DNA of 59,035 bases from Candidatus Epulonipiscium sp. (GTDB lineage: Bacteria > Bacillota > Clostridia > Lachnospirales > Cellulosilyticaceae): contig JAAYSX010000028.1 of NCBI GenBank assembly GCA_012518255.1, positions 1 through 59,035 of the forward strand. Direction: 5' to 3'. Below the pieces are notes generated by a model. It was not told the origin of the DNA and ran no database searches. It saw only the letters and a program-made list of their open reading frames with translations. Position 1 is the first letter of the stretch. Each line of letters begins with the position of its first letter. A program made the position numbers and the translations under genes. This document shows, one piece after another, positions 44,799 through 51,994 of the stretch.

Positions 44799-46708
44799 AC
44801 ATATTAACAGTAGAAAACATATCTAAGAGCTACTCAGATAAATTATTATTTAAGGATATTGATTTGACTATCCTACAAGACCAAAAGGTTGCACTGGTAG
44901 GCATAAATGGCACAGGTAAATCAACTTTACTAAAAATTATAGCAGGTAAGGAAGTAGCTGATACAGGTAAAATTATAAGTATGCGTAACCTGGAATTACA
45001 ATACTTACCACAAAACATGGAATATCATGATAAATCAACAGTATTAGAGCATATATTTGCGGGTAGTCATCCACATATGCTTATACTTAGGGAGTATGAA
45101 TCAATACTTGAAAGGCTTAAAGATAATCCTGAAGACCTTAAAGCTCAGGAAGAATTACTTGAAGTTACAGAAAAAATGGATCAAGAATCCATATGGAATA
45201 TTGAAAGTGATGCCAAGGCAATATTATCAAGGCTTGGAATTACAGAGTATGGAGCTTATATGAAGGATTTATCAGGAGGGGAGAAAAGAAGGGTATTCCT
45301 AGCAGCTTCTTTAATCCATCCATCCGACTTACTAATTCTAGATGAACCTACCAACCATTTAGATGATGAAATGACCTACTATTTAGAAGAGTATTTAAGA
45401 AAGCGTAAAGGGGCAACCTTAATGATTACCCATGATAGATACTTTCTTGACCGTGTTGCAACCAATATTATAGAGCTTGACGGTGGTAAGCTATATTCAT
45501 ATGAGGGCAACTATACAAGTTTTCTAACCCAGAAGCAAGAAAGAGAACTTCAAATCCAAAACCTTGAACACAAAAGGCAGCGCCTATATAAGCAGGAACT
45601 AGAATGGATTAGGACTATGCCAAGGGCTAGGGGAACCAAACAAAGGGCCCGTATAGAGCGGTTTGAAAACCTAACTAAAGGTGGCATAGATAGTAGAAAT
45701 GATTCAGTAGATATTTCTATAGGGGCTAGGAGGATAGGCCGGAAGATAATTAACATAGAGGGTGTATCCAAATCCTATGATAATATTGATTTAATTAAAG
45801 ATTATTCCTATATAGTTCAAAAAGACGACCGTATAGGTATTGTTGGTAAGAATGGAAGTGGTAAAAGTACCCTTCTTAATATAATAAGTGGTAGAATCAT
45901 ACCTGATAGTGGGAGGGTAGATATAGGGGAGACTGTTAAGATAGGATACTTCACCCAGGAAGGTGTAGATATGGATACAAGTCTTAGGGTTATTGACTAT
46001 ATCAAAGAAACAGCTGAGATTATACACACCAAGGATGGTAGCGGGGCAACGGCTAGCCAGATGCTAGAGAGATTTTTATTTCCGAGGAATGTGCAGTACT
46101 CCCTTATTAATAGGCTTTCTGGAGGGGAACGTAAGAGGCTATATCTACTTAAGGTGCTTATGGAATCACCAAATGTGCTTCTATTAGACGAGCCTACTAA
46201 TGATTTAGATATTGAAACCTTAACTATATTGGAAGATTATATTAGGGAGTTTAATGGACCTGTAATAACAGTATCTCATGATAGATACTTCCTAGACAAA
46301 GTTGCAAATAAAATATTGCTTGCTAAAGGAAATGGTAAGATTAAAGAATACCACGGGAATTATACAGATTACCATGATCAACTTCAAATTGAGGAAAGTA
46401 TAAAATCTAATCAGCTTAATAAGGTAGGTGCTGATAAGATTACTAATAAAAAATCAGAGGTTAAAAAGTCCCTAAAGTTCACCTACCATGAACAAAAGGA
46501 ATATGAAGCAATAGATGGTATAATAGAAGGCCTAGAAGATAAAATAAGTAAGATAGATTTTAAAATCAATGAAGCAGGCAGTGATTTCATATTGCTTCAA
46601 GACTTAACAAAGGAAAAAGAAGAGCTAGAATCTAAACTTGAAGAGACTATGGAGCGATGGGTTTATTTAAATGAGTTATATGAAGAAATACAACAAAGCA
46701 AAAATTAA
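44795..46708 (+). CDS. ABC-F family ATPase (Uup/YfmR-like)
   Basis: Soluble protein of 637 residues with two ABC domains and no membrane part; members act on ribosomes. First domain: Walker A GINGTGKSTLL, signature LSGGEKRR, Walker B LLILDEPTNHLD. Second: GKNGSGKSTLL, LSGGERKRLYLL, VLLLDEPTNDLD. The interdomain linker at about 235-300 is basic and helical. The C-terminal coiled coil (about 560-637) with WVYLNELYEEIQ is the Uup/YfmR type of end. Resistance function is unlikely but not excluded. It is translationally coupled to the FAD protein. Confidence 0.9.
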   Translation: MNILTVENISKSYSDKLLFKDIDLTILQDQKVALVGINGTGKSTLLKIIAGKEVADTGKIISMRNLELQYLPQNMEYHDKSTVLEHIFAGSHPHMLILREYESILERLKDNPEDLKAQEELLEVTEKMDQESIWNIESDAKAILSRLGITEYGAYMKDLSGGEKRRVFLAASLIHPSDLLILDEPTNHLDDEMTYYLEEYLRKRKGATLMITHDRYFLDRVATNIIELDGGKLYSYEGNYTSFLTQKQERELQIQNLEHKRQRLYKQELEWIRTMPRARGTKQRARIERFENLTKGGIDSRNDSVDISIGARRIGRKIINIEGVSKSYDNIDLIKDYSYIVQKDDRIGIVGKNGSGKSTLLNIISGRIIPDSGRVDIGETVKIGYFTQEGVDMDTSLRVIDYIKETAEIIHTKDGSGATASQMLERFLFPRNVQYSLINRLSGGERKRLYLLKVLMESPNVLLLDEPTNDLDIETLTILEDYIREFNGPVITVSHDRYFLDKVANKILLAKGNGKIKEYHGNYTDYHDQLQIEESIKSNQLNKVGADKITNKKSEVKKSLKFTYHEQKEYEAIDGIIEGLEDKISKIDFKINEAGSDFILLQDLTKEKEELESKLEETMERWVYLNELYEEIQQSKN

Positions 46709-46724
46709 ATAACAAGGCAAAATG

Positions 46725-46758
46725 GGCAATATTTCCTGGGAAATATTGCCTTTATTTA
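46725..46758. terminator. Bidirectional terminator between the ABC-F gene and the GGDEF gene
   Basis: GGCAATATTTCC (46725-46736) is perfectly complementary to GGAAATATTGCC (46739-46750), followed by TTTATTTAT on the + strand and A-to-T rich sequence on the other side. It serves the convergent genes on both strands and partly overlaps the end of the minus-strand gene. Confidence 0.8.
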
Positions 46759-47924
46759 TAAACACATACCTTATCTCGTCCTTCTTTTTTAGCTTGGTAC
46801 ATTGCCATATCTGGTAAATTTATTAAATCTTCAATTGTCATATGCCCAATATCATTAGAGTTAACGTAATAAACACCAATGCTTATAGTCACTTTTATCT
46901 TTTCTTCATTAAAAAATATATCTAGATCCTTAATAGCAAGTCTAATTTTTTCAGCAACAATAGTGGCGTTTTCTTCATTTGTATCAGGAAGTATAACCAA
47001 AAACTCCTCACCACCATAACGGCCTATTAAATCACTTTTACCTATAATATCCTTACATTGTCTAGCAACAGCACTAAGTACCTTATCTCCAGCTATATGA
47101 CCATAAGTATCATTAACCTTTTTAAAGTGATCTATATCTAGCATCAAAATAGATATATTTTCATTTCTATTAATAGTAAGCTCAATTAGATTATTAAATT
47201 CATTAATAATTTTACGACGGTTATATATTTGGGTAAGAAAATCGTAATTTGCCCTAAAGTCAAGCTCACTTATCATATTTTCCTTATCAGTTATATCAAG
47301 AAATATATACAATTTACCTAGGGGATGCTTTTTGTTTGTCAAATCTGTTACACGAAATTCATAATATTTTTCTTTATTGTCTTTAATAAGATTTATATTA
47401 AACTGATCCTCATTATTACTAACAATATCCTTACCTTCTTGGAACTTATAAATAGGCCTACCAACATTATTTTCCTTTAGCCAGTCAAAAACTAGGCTGG
47501 CTGATTTATTATAGTCCAAAAGATTGTGTTTTTCATCAATAACAATTAGGCCTTCCTTCATTTCTGAATAGACTTTTTGATCAAAAAAGTATTTTGCATC
47601 AAGAATATTATAATGAAATATAGCCGCAGCATAGGCAAGAGCCGAAATAAAAAAAGTAAATGGCAAGAAATCTATTCCTAGTGGTATTTTGCCAGCAATA
47701 TAAAAAACAGATACTGCAATAGAAATTATATTGGTTATTAAAAATAAAAAATAAGGATTATCAATACTATAGTTATTTTTGATCCAAACTTTTATAAATA
47801 CATATAGGCCCCAACAGGATACCCCATATGAAAAAATAATATTAAGATAATAGAAGGGGCCAGGTATTCTTTTACTTAATAAATATCCATTTAATTCAAA
47901 GGTAATAGTATCTTGGTAATACAA
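46752..47924 (-). CDS. Diguanylate cyclase, downstream fragment (TM5-7, PAS, GGDEF) of a frameshifted gene
   Basis: Fragment of about 390 residues carrying three membrane helices, a PAS domain (EMKEGLIVIDEKHNLLDYN, about 120-235) and a GGDEF domain with active-site RYGGEEF and the family text YDFLTQIYNRRK and DIDHFKKVNDTYGH. The expected inhibitory I-site Arg (RxxD) is replaced: the sequence there is GKSD. The nominal TTG at 47924 is not a believable start; the frame is open upstream to 47990 and continues the text VTTNEYHGLYYQ that follows on naturally from the upstream fragment. The whole protein would have about 510 residues and seven membrane helices. Makes cyclic di-GMP if expressed intact. 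Confidence 0.85.
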   Translation of the reverse strand: MYYQDTITFELNGYLLSKRIPGPFYYLNIIFSYGVSCWGLYVFIKVWIKNNYSIDNPYFLFLITNIISIAVSVFYIAGKIPLGIDFLPFTFFISALAYAAAIFHYNILDAKYFFDQKVYSEMKEGLIVIDEKHNLLDYNKSASLVFDWLKENNVGRPIYKFQEGKDIVSNNEDQFNINLIKDNKEKYYEFRVTDLTNKKHPLGKLYIFLDITDKENMISELDFRANYDFLTQIYNRRKIINEFNNLIELTINRNENISILMLDIDHFKKVNDTYGHIAGDKVLSAVARQCKDIIGKSDLIGRYGGEEFLVILPDTNEENATIVAEKIRLAIKDLDIFFNEEKIKVTISIGVYYVNSNDIGHMTIEDLINLPDMAMYQAKKEGRDKVCVYK

Positions 47925-47947
47925 GCCATGATATTCATTGGTTGTAA

Positions 47948-48283
47948 CTAAAAAAGGATAAAAAGAGGAATTGTAAAAATAAGAAGTAGCTTATTAAAAT
48001 TTATATCTTTGGGGAAATTTACCTTACAATAAAAGGTCATCCATGCCCCTACTAAAAAAGGTAATCCGAAATACTTAACCTTTCTAGCAAAAACAATCTG
48101 ATCTATATTTGCTGCTTTTACCTGCAGGAAAACCCCTAGAACATAAATAAAGCCTACTAGACATATAAAAGTAAAGATATTGGTAAAAGAATTATTATGC
48201 ATTTTAAAAGAATATATAAACATAAACATATAAATAAAAATTATAAGAATAAGCAAAGCAGAATACCAATCCAAAAAACTCAT
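47948..48283 (-). CDS. Diguanylate cyclase, upstream fragment (7TM histidine-kinase-type sensor, TM1-4)
   Basis: 111 residues: ATG 48283 (minus strand) behind AAAGGAGGTG. It holds the first three to four helices of the seven-helix sensor domain common in Firmicute kinases and cyclases; text such as ARKVKYFGLPFLVGAWMTF and FTIPLFILF is typical. The frame ends at a TAG directly after a run of six T. Adding one T turns the end into ILFLVTTNEYHG, which joins the downstream fragment exactly. The total span 46752-48283 is 1532 bp, one base short of a multiple of three, as this explains. Either a real inactivating/phase-variable indel or a sequencing error. Confidence 0.85.
   Translation of the reverse strand: MSFLDWYSALLILIIFIYMFMFIYSFKMHNNSFTNIFTFICLVGFIYVLGVFLQVKAANIDQIVFARKVKYFGLPFLVGAWMTFYCKVNFPKDINFNKLLLIFTIPLFILF
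47950..47955 (-). other. Homopolymer frameshift site in the diguanylate cyclase gene
   Basis: A6 on the + strand (T6 in the sense strand) at the junction of the two fragments. A seventh T restores one open frame of 511 codons including stop, across both domains. Confidence 0.8.
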
Positions 48284-48597
48284 AAGGGCACCTCCTTTAT
48301 CAAATCTATATTATATCTATTATACTACAAAAAACAAAAGAAGATAACTATTTAATAGGATTTGAATCCTCACAGATTTATAAGCCTAATTGTTGTTTAT
48401 CTATACTATTATGATAAAGATAAATATATAAGCTAAATATCTTATTGAAAGCTAGTATAAACTAGTAAATCCCCATAAACCCTATGAAATAAAGACTTTA
48501 ACCATGTTAATATTCCTAAACTAAGCAAAGATAATATATAGTTATGTTTGGTCAATCTGGAATAGTTATAAATCTAGGACGAAAAGATGCATTAGGC

Positions 48598-48621
48598 TTA
48601 ACCTGGTTAACTTGGTTAACC
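48598..48621 (+). repeat. Upstream operator array: tandem TTAACYTGG repeats
   Basis: Three tandem copies of a 9-bp unit, TTAACCTGG (48598-48606), TTAACTTGG (48607-48615) and the partial TTAACC (48616-48621), end 4 bp before the -35 box. The 14-mer TTAACTTGGTTAAC (48607-48620) recurs inverted downstream of the promoter. Likely a binding site for a regulator, best candidate the ribbon-helix-helix protein encoded just downstream. Confidence 0.7.
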
Positions 48622-48625
48622 ACTG

Positions 48626-48654
48626 TTGACACAAGGGTTCTAAGGCATTATAAT
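48626..48654 (+). promoter_or_regulatory. Perfect-consensus sigma-A promoter of the RHH-ComB-recombinase cassette
   Basis: TTGACA (48626-48631), 17-bp spacer, TATAAT (48649-48654): both hexamers and spacing are consensus. Transcription would start near 48661, within the downstream operator repeat. Further TATAAT boxes at 48672 and 48685 (the latter as extended TGTTATAAT) could be secondary starts. Confidence 0.85.
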
Positions 48655-48656
48655 AA

Positions 48657-48670
48657 GTTAACCAAGTTAA
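48657..48670 (-). repeat. Downstream operator: inverted copy of the 14-bp repeat
   Basis: GTTAACCAAGTTAA (48657-48670) is the exact reverse complement of 48607-48620. The two centres are 50 bp apart, close to five helical turns, and the copy spans the expected transcription start. The layout suits repression by steric block or a small DNA loop. Confidence 0.7.
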
Positions 48671-48718
48671 GTATAATGGCGTGTTATAATAGATTATGGA
48701 GAATTATAGGAGGAAACT

Positions 48719-49603
48719 ATGAAGGATGTTACATTTGGAGTAAAGGTACCTGAGGATCTAAGGGATGAAATTAATGAGCTAATGAAGGCTAGTGGGCTTG
48801 TAGGAAGGGAGTTTATGCAGGAACTAGTAGATTCCTATATGCTAGATAGACATAAGAAGGAAATACCAGAGATGTCAGAGGAAATTAAGGAGCTACAATC
48901 ATTAACCCATAGAATCAATGAGATGTATCTATATCTAGGTACACGCTTTCAAGATATAATTAATCAAAACAAAAGAGAACAAGAAGAAATAAATAAAGAG
49001 CTAAGTTGCAAAGATAATGAGTATGAAAACAAACTAAGGGAATATAAAGATAAAATAGAACAATTAAAAGATGATAAAGTGGATATACAAAAGCAACTAG
49101 ATAATGTTACAATATCTAAGGAAGAGTCAGATCAAAAGATAAGGGAGCTTACCGAACAAAGGGAAAGCTATAAGGAACTCAGTAATCAATATAAAAACAA
49201 TATAGAAAATCTAAGCAAGGAAGTTGCTAGCTTAAAAGAGCTTAAGGTAAAAAATAAAGCTTTAGCAAAAACAAATAAGGTCTTAGAGGAAAAGAATGAT
49301 AATATAGCCTCTGACCTATGGTTTGCAAAAAGAGATATTGAAAAATTAAGCAATAAACTTATTAGCAACAAGGAGGAATATGAAAGTTCTATTTTATCTT
49401 TTAAGAAACAGAGCAATTTAGAAAAACAGGCTGCCATATTAGAGCTTCAGTTAGAGAATCAGAAAAAGGTGGAAGATCTAAATAATAGATTGGCTAATAT
49501 GCAAGCAGAATACAATGAAAAACTAAAAGAAATCTTATTCGACATAGAAAACACAAAAACAGGAGCTGATAATAATGAAAGTGGAAAAAACGCAACTAAT
49601 TGA
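48719..49603 (+). CDS. Ribbon-helix-helix protein with long coiled coil (uncharacterised)
   Basis: 294 residues. The first about 45 look like a ribbon-helix-helix DNA-binding domain: strand VTFGVKV, helix PEDLRDEINELMKAS, turn GLVG, helix REFMQELVDSYML. The rest, from about residue 55 to 285, is almost purely charged heptad-rich helix (KEEIN, KIEQLKDDK, ELTEQRESYKELSNQY, VEDLNNRL) and should form a long coiled coil; the end is NESGKNATN. No catalytic motif or membrane segment is seen. AGGAGG at 48709-48714 precedes the ATG. It overlaps the ComB-like gene by 29 bp. It probably binds the repeats around its own promoter; partition-like or nucleoid-bridging roles are conceivable but unproven. Confidence 0.8.
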   Translation: MKDVTFGVKVPEDLRDEINELMKASGLVGREFMQELVDSYMLDRHKKEIPEMSEEIKELQSLTHRINEMYLYLGTRFQDIINQNKREQEEINKELSCKDNEYENKLREYKDKIEQLKDDKVDIQKQLDNVTISKEESDQKIRELTEQRESYKELSNQYKNNIENLSKEVASLKELKVKNKALAKTNKVLEEKNDNIASDLWFAKRDIEKLSNKLISNKEEYESSILSFKKQSNLEKQAAILELQLENQKKVEDLNNRLANMQAEYNEKLKEILFDIENTKTGADNNESGKNATN

Positions 49604-50267
49604 AGGGGCTAAGTTAGCAAAAGGGCTAACAGTTATAATCGATGTATTTAGGGCCTTCACTCTTGCCTGTTATGCTAAGAATAATGGTGCTAAGCACATT
49701 ATTCCTATAGCAGACCTTAAAACAGCATATAGGCTTAAGGAAAACAATCCAGAATATGTATCAATTGGGGAAAGAGGAGGGGTTAAGCAAAAAGGTTTTG
49801 ACTTTGGCAACTCTCCCTATGACATTAAAGATGTGGATTTTACAGGTAAAACAATTGTACATACTACAAGTGCGGGAACACAAGGAATTATAGGTGCCAT
49901 AAATGCGGATGAAGTTATTACAGGCAGTTTTGTTAATGCAAAGGCAATAGTAAGATATATTAAGTCCCAAAAACCTGAGCATGTAACCTTAGTATCAATG
50001 GGTAATAACGGAGATAGCTTTGCCCAGGAAGATTACCTATGTGCCAAATACATTGATGATCTTCTTCATGATAGGCCTGTAGATGAAAAATTTATAAAAG
50101 AAAAGTTAAGAGAGGAAGATGGTAGCAAATTCTTTGATCCGGCTATGAACCATATCTTTCCTATGGGAGACTTTGATCTATGTATGGACTTTAATAGATT
50201 TGATTTTATCTTAAGGGTAGAGCCCTTTGATGAAGGTTTAGTTGAATTAGATAAAGTAGATATTTAA
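49575..50267 (+). CDS. ComB-family protein (2-phosphosulfolactate phosphatase family)
   Basis: 230 residues of the ComB family. Motifs: VIIDVFRAFTLACYA near the start, GERGGVKQKGFDFGNSPYDI, and the GKTIVHTTSAGTQGI active-site region; the C-terminus has AMNHIFPMGDFDLCMDFN. Archaeal ComB removes phosphate in coenzyme M synthesis, but bacteria such as this have no reason to make that cofactor, and no comA or comC is near. The true substrate is unknown. The start ATG lies within the preceding gene, with AGGAG at 49561-49565. Confidence 0.82.
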   Translation: MKVEKTQLIEGAKLAKGLTVIIDVFRAFTLACYAKNNGAKHIIPIADLKTAYRLKENNPEYVSIGERGGVKQKGFDFGNSPYDIKDVDFTGKTIVHTTSAGTQGIIGAINADEVITGSFVNAKAIVRYIKSQKPEHVTLVSMGNNGDSFAQEDYLCAKYIDDLLHDRPVDEKFIKEKLREEDGSKFFDPAMNHIFPMGDFDLCMDFNRFDFILRVEPFDEGLVELDKVDI

Positions 50268-50308
50268 TAAGTTAAAGTATAGTACTAGAACCAGAAAGGA
50301 ATGATGTT

Positions 50309-51259
50309 ATGAACTTATATGAAGCATCATCTATCTATATTCAAAGTTTACAAGATATAGGCCTTTCTCCCAACACTATATCTAGCTATAAAACTGATTT
50401 AAAACAATTTACAAATAAATTGGGATTAGATACAGAGTTAGATGATTTAACATATCCTATTATAAGTAATTTTTTTGCCCACCTCAATGAAAAAGATTTG
50501 GCATACGCAAGCTTAAAGCGTAAGAGGGTAGTTATACAAAATTTTTTAAGATTTTGTTATGAAAAAAGGTTGTGTAAATATAACCATGCTGATTTAATTG
50601 ATCCTATGAGGGGAAGGCAAACTAGCAAGCCCAAGGATGTTTTAACACCTAAGGAAATTAGGCAGATTATGGATTATTTAGATAGCAAGCTTGAAACTTA
50701 TAAAGATAAGACAAATAAGAAATCATTAGAAATGTACTATGTAGCAAGCCGTAATATGCTGCTTATTAATATCTTATTATATACAGGATGCAGGGCAAGT
50801 GAAGCCGTATCTATAAAGAAGGATAGTATTCTTCTTGAAGACAATACAATAGAAATACTTGCCAAAGGTTCAAAACACAACAAAATACCTATACATAATA
50901 ACCTAAAAAAAGCACTGGAAAACCATAATAATCAACTAAAATACTTGAAGGGGCTTGATTTTACAACTGTAAATAATGTATACTTATTTCCCAGCAAAAA
51001 AAATATAAAATCTCATATATCAACTAGAACTTTATATGACTTAATGATAGAACTGTCTGGCGTTATAGGGAGGGATATACATGCCCATTTGTTCAGGCAT
51101 ACATTTGCATCCTATTCCATAGCATCAGGGATGAACATTGCTACCTTATCAAGTATAGTATCCCATAGTAACCCAGCTATTACATTATCAATATATACAC
51201 ATGAGATTGAGTCACATCAAAAGCAGGAACAGATGAAGAAACTGCAGTTTGAAATATAA
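50309..51259 (+). CDS. Tyrosine recombinase (XerC/XerD-like)
   Basis: 316-residue site-specific recombinase. N-terminal SAM-like core-binding domain (about 5-90) with the text GLSPNTISSYKTDLKQF; catalytic domain with Arg in YTGCRASEAVSI, Lys in LAKGSKHNKIPIH, HLFRHTFASYS, SHSNPAIT and the nucleophilic Tyr in LSIYTH. All residues of the R-K-HxxR-H-Y set are there. It could be the chromosomal XerC/D or the integrase of a small element; the position next to cassette genes and no attachment site leave this open. AAGGAATG precedes the ATG. Confidence 0.87.
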   Translation: MNLYEASSIYIQSLQDIGLSPNTISSYKTDLKQFTNKLGLDTELDDLTYPIISNFFAHLNEKDLAYASLKRKRVVIQNFLRFCYEKRLCKYNHADLIDPMRGRQTSKPKDVLTPKEIRQIMDYLDSKLETYKDKTNKKSLEMYYVASRNMLLINILLYTGCRASEAVSIKKDSILLEDNTIEILAKGSKHNKIPIHNNLKKALENHNNQLKYLKGLDFTTVNNVYLFPSKKNIKSHISTRTLYDLMIELSGVIGRDIHAHLFRHTFASYSIASGMNIATLSSIVSHSNPAITLSIYTHEIESHQKQEQMKKLQFEI

Positions 51260-51350
51260 GTTATTATCTTGTATATAAAATTATAAGAAGGTAATACTTA
51301 TAGTGCATGTATTAGGGGTAAGTTTATAAAGTAAGGTGGTGTAATTTATA

Positions 51351-51572
51351 GTGACATACTTGGTGTTAGAAGACCTAAAGAAGGATTATAAGGACGGTTT
51401 TAGATGCATTCATGCAGAAATACTTAATGATTCCTATATAATGCAGCTTAAGAACTTTGAGACAGAGAAGATTAAGATGCTTTCAACAGCTAATCCATAC
51501 GAAATTAGCGAAATCAAAAACTATCTAGACTGTCTGGAGAGATCTAAAGGAGAAACCGGTTACGATTGTTAA
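51351..51572 (+). CDS. Small protein of unknown function
   Basis: 73 residues from GTG 51351 with AAGGTGGTG at 51332-51340, a longish spacing of about 10 bp. It is mixed alpha/beta in character (YLVLEDLKKDYKDGF, AEILNDSYIMQLKN, YEISEIKNYLDCLER) and ends GETGYDC. No motif is recognised and no membrane segment is seen. It follows the recombinase by 91 bp and precedes another small gene. A real gene is likely from the ribosome binding site and codon pattern. Confidence 0.55.
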   Translation: MTYLVLEDLKKDYKDGFRCIHAEILNDSYIMQLKNFETEKIKMLSTANPYEISEIKNYLDCLERSKGETGYDC

Positions 51573-51597
51573 TAATCTAGAAACTACTTGTAAAAAA

Positions 51598-51625
51598 TTG
51601 GAATATATGATATCCTATATATAAT
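51598..51625 (+). promoter_or_regulatory. Promoter for the small coiled-coil gene
   Basis: TTGGAA (51598-51603), 16-bp spacer and TATAAT (51620-51625). Transcription would start near 51632, only 15 bp before the start codon. Confidence 0.5.
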
Positions 51626-51646
51626 TTAATATATGGGGGTATATAA

Positions 51647-51868
51647 ATGCAAACCAAACAAAGAGCTAATACTAAAGATATAAATGCTCGGATTTTGCAA
51701 CTAGAAAGACGCCTTACTATGAAGTGGTATAATAAGGACCAATTACTTAAAGATATGTATAGGTTACGGGAGACCATTCATATGATATCTAGACAACATG
51801 AGGAAGTTAATAATCATATAGACGATTATTACAAGAGAATTGATAGATTAATAGATCAGTTAATATAA
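51647..51868 (+). CDS. Small helical protein of unknown function
   Basis: 73 residues, almost entirely helix-forming and charged: RILQLERRLTMKWYNKDQLL, DMYRLRETIHMISRQHEEV and YYKRIDRLIDQLI. It probably forms a short coiled coil. ATG follows GGGGGT at 51635-51640. It has its own promoter and a strong terminator, so it forms a separate small transcription unit. No family is recognised. Confidence 0.6.
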   Translation: MQTKQRANTKDINARILQLERRLTMKWYNKDQLLKDMYRLRETIHMISRQHEEVNNHIDDYYKRIDRLIDQLI

Positions 51869-51907
51869 AATTAAGGAACCTAAACTACTAGGTTCCTTAA
51901 TTTTTTT
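51868..51907 (+). terminator. Strong terminator after the small helical gene
   Basis: AAATTAAGGAACCTA (51868-51882) pairs perfectly with TAGGTTCCTTAATTT (51889-51903) around AACTAC, ending in a T-run. This separates the cassette from the miaB operon. Confidence 0.92.
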
Positions 51908-51919
51908 ATAATGGGAAAG

Positions 51920-51948
51920 TTGAAAGATATATTAGTTTAATGTAAAAT
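51920..51948 (+). promoter_or_regulatory. Promoter of miaB-mutS-mutL-miaA
   Basis: TTGAAA (51920-51925) and TAAAAT (51943-51948) are 17 bp apart, with TG directly before the -10. It lies 47 bp before miaB and 13 bp after a strong terminator. Confidence 0.6.
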
Positions 51949-51994
51949 AAAGTGGCATGACTATATTAAAACCTATAAAAAAGGGGAAACATAA

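Larger units (their letters stand above)
48284..48718. other. 435-bp intergenic region with divergent promoters and operator repeats
   Basis: The left end holds the ribosome binding site and a TATAAT (minus strand, about 48318-48323) for the GGDEF gene. The middle (about 48360-48590) is A/T-rich; I see only a small palindrome CTAGTATAAACTAG at 48452-48465. The right 120 bp contains the repeat-flanked promoter described separately. An open frame at 48544-48753 crosses the repeats and has no family likeness. Confidence 0.7.

Noticed and set aside
45057-45263. Second + strand frame inside the ABC-F gene
   Set aside because: Out-of-frame shadow of a well-conserved ATPase; no start signal.
48607-48670. 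The 14-bp inverted repeat as recombinase core site or insertion-sequence ends
   Set aside because: It brackets a perfect promoter and no transposase lies between the arms; an operator is the simpler reading, although recombinase binding is not excluded.
48544-48753. Open frame of 69 codons across the operator repeats
   Set aside because: Its odd repeated text (LTWLTWL) comes from the tandem DNA repeats; it crosses the promoter and the start of the RHH gene, and has no ribosome binding site.
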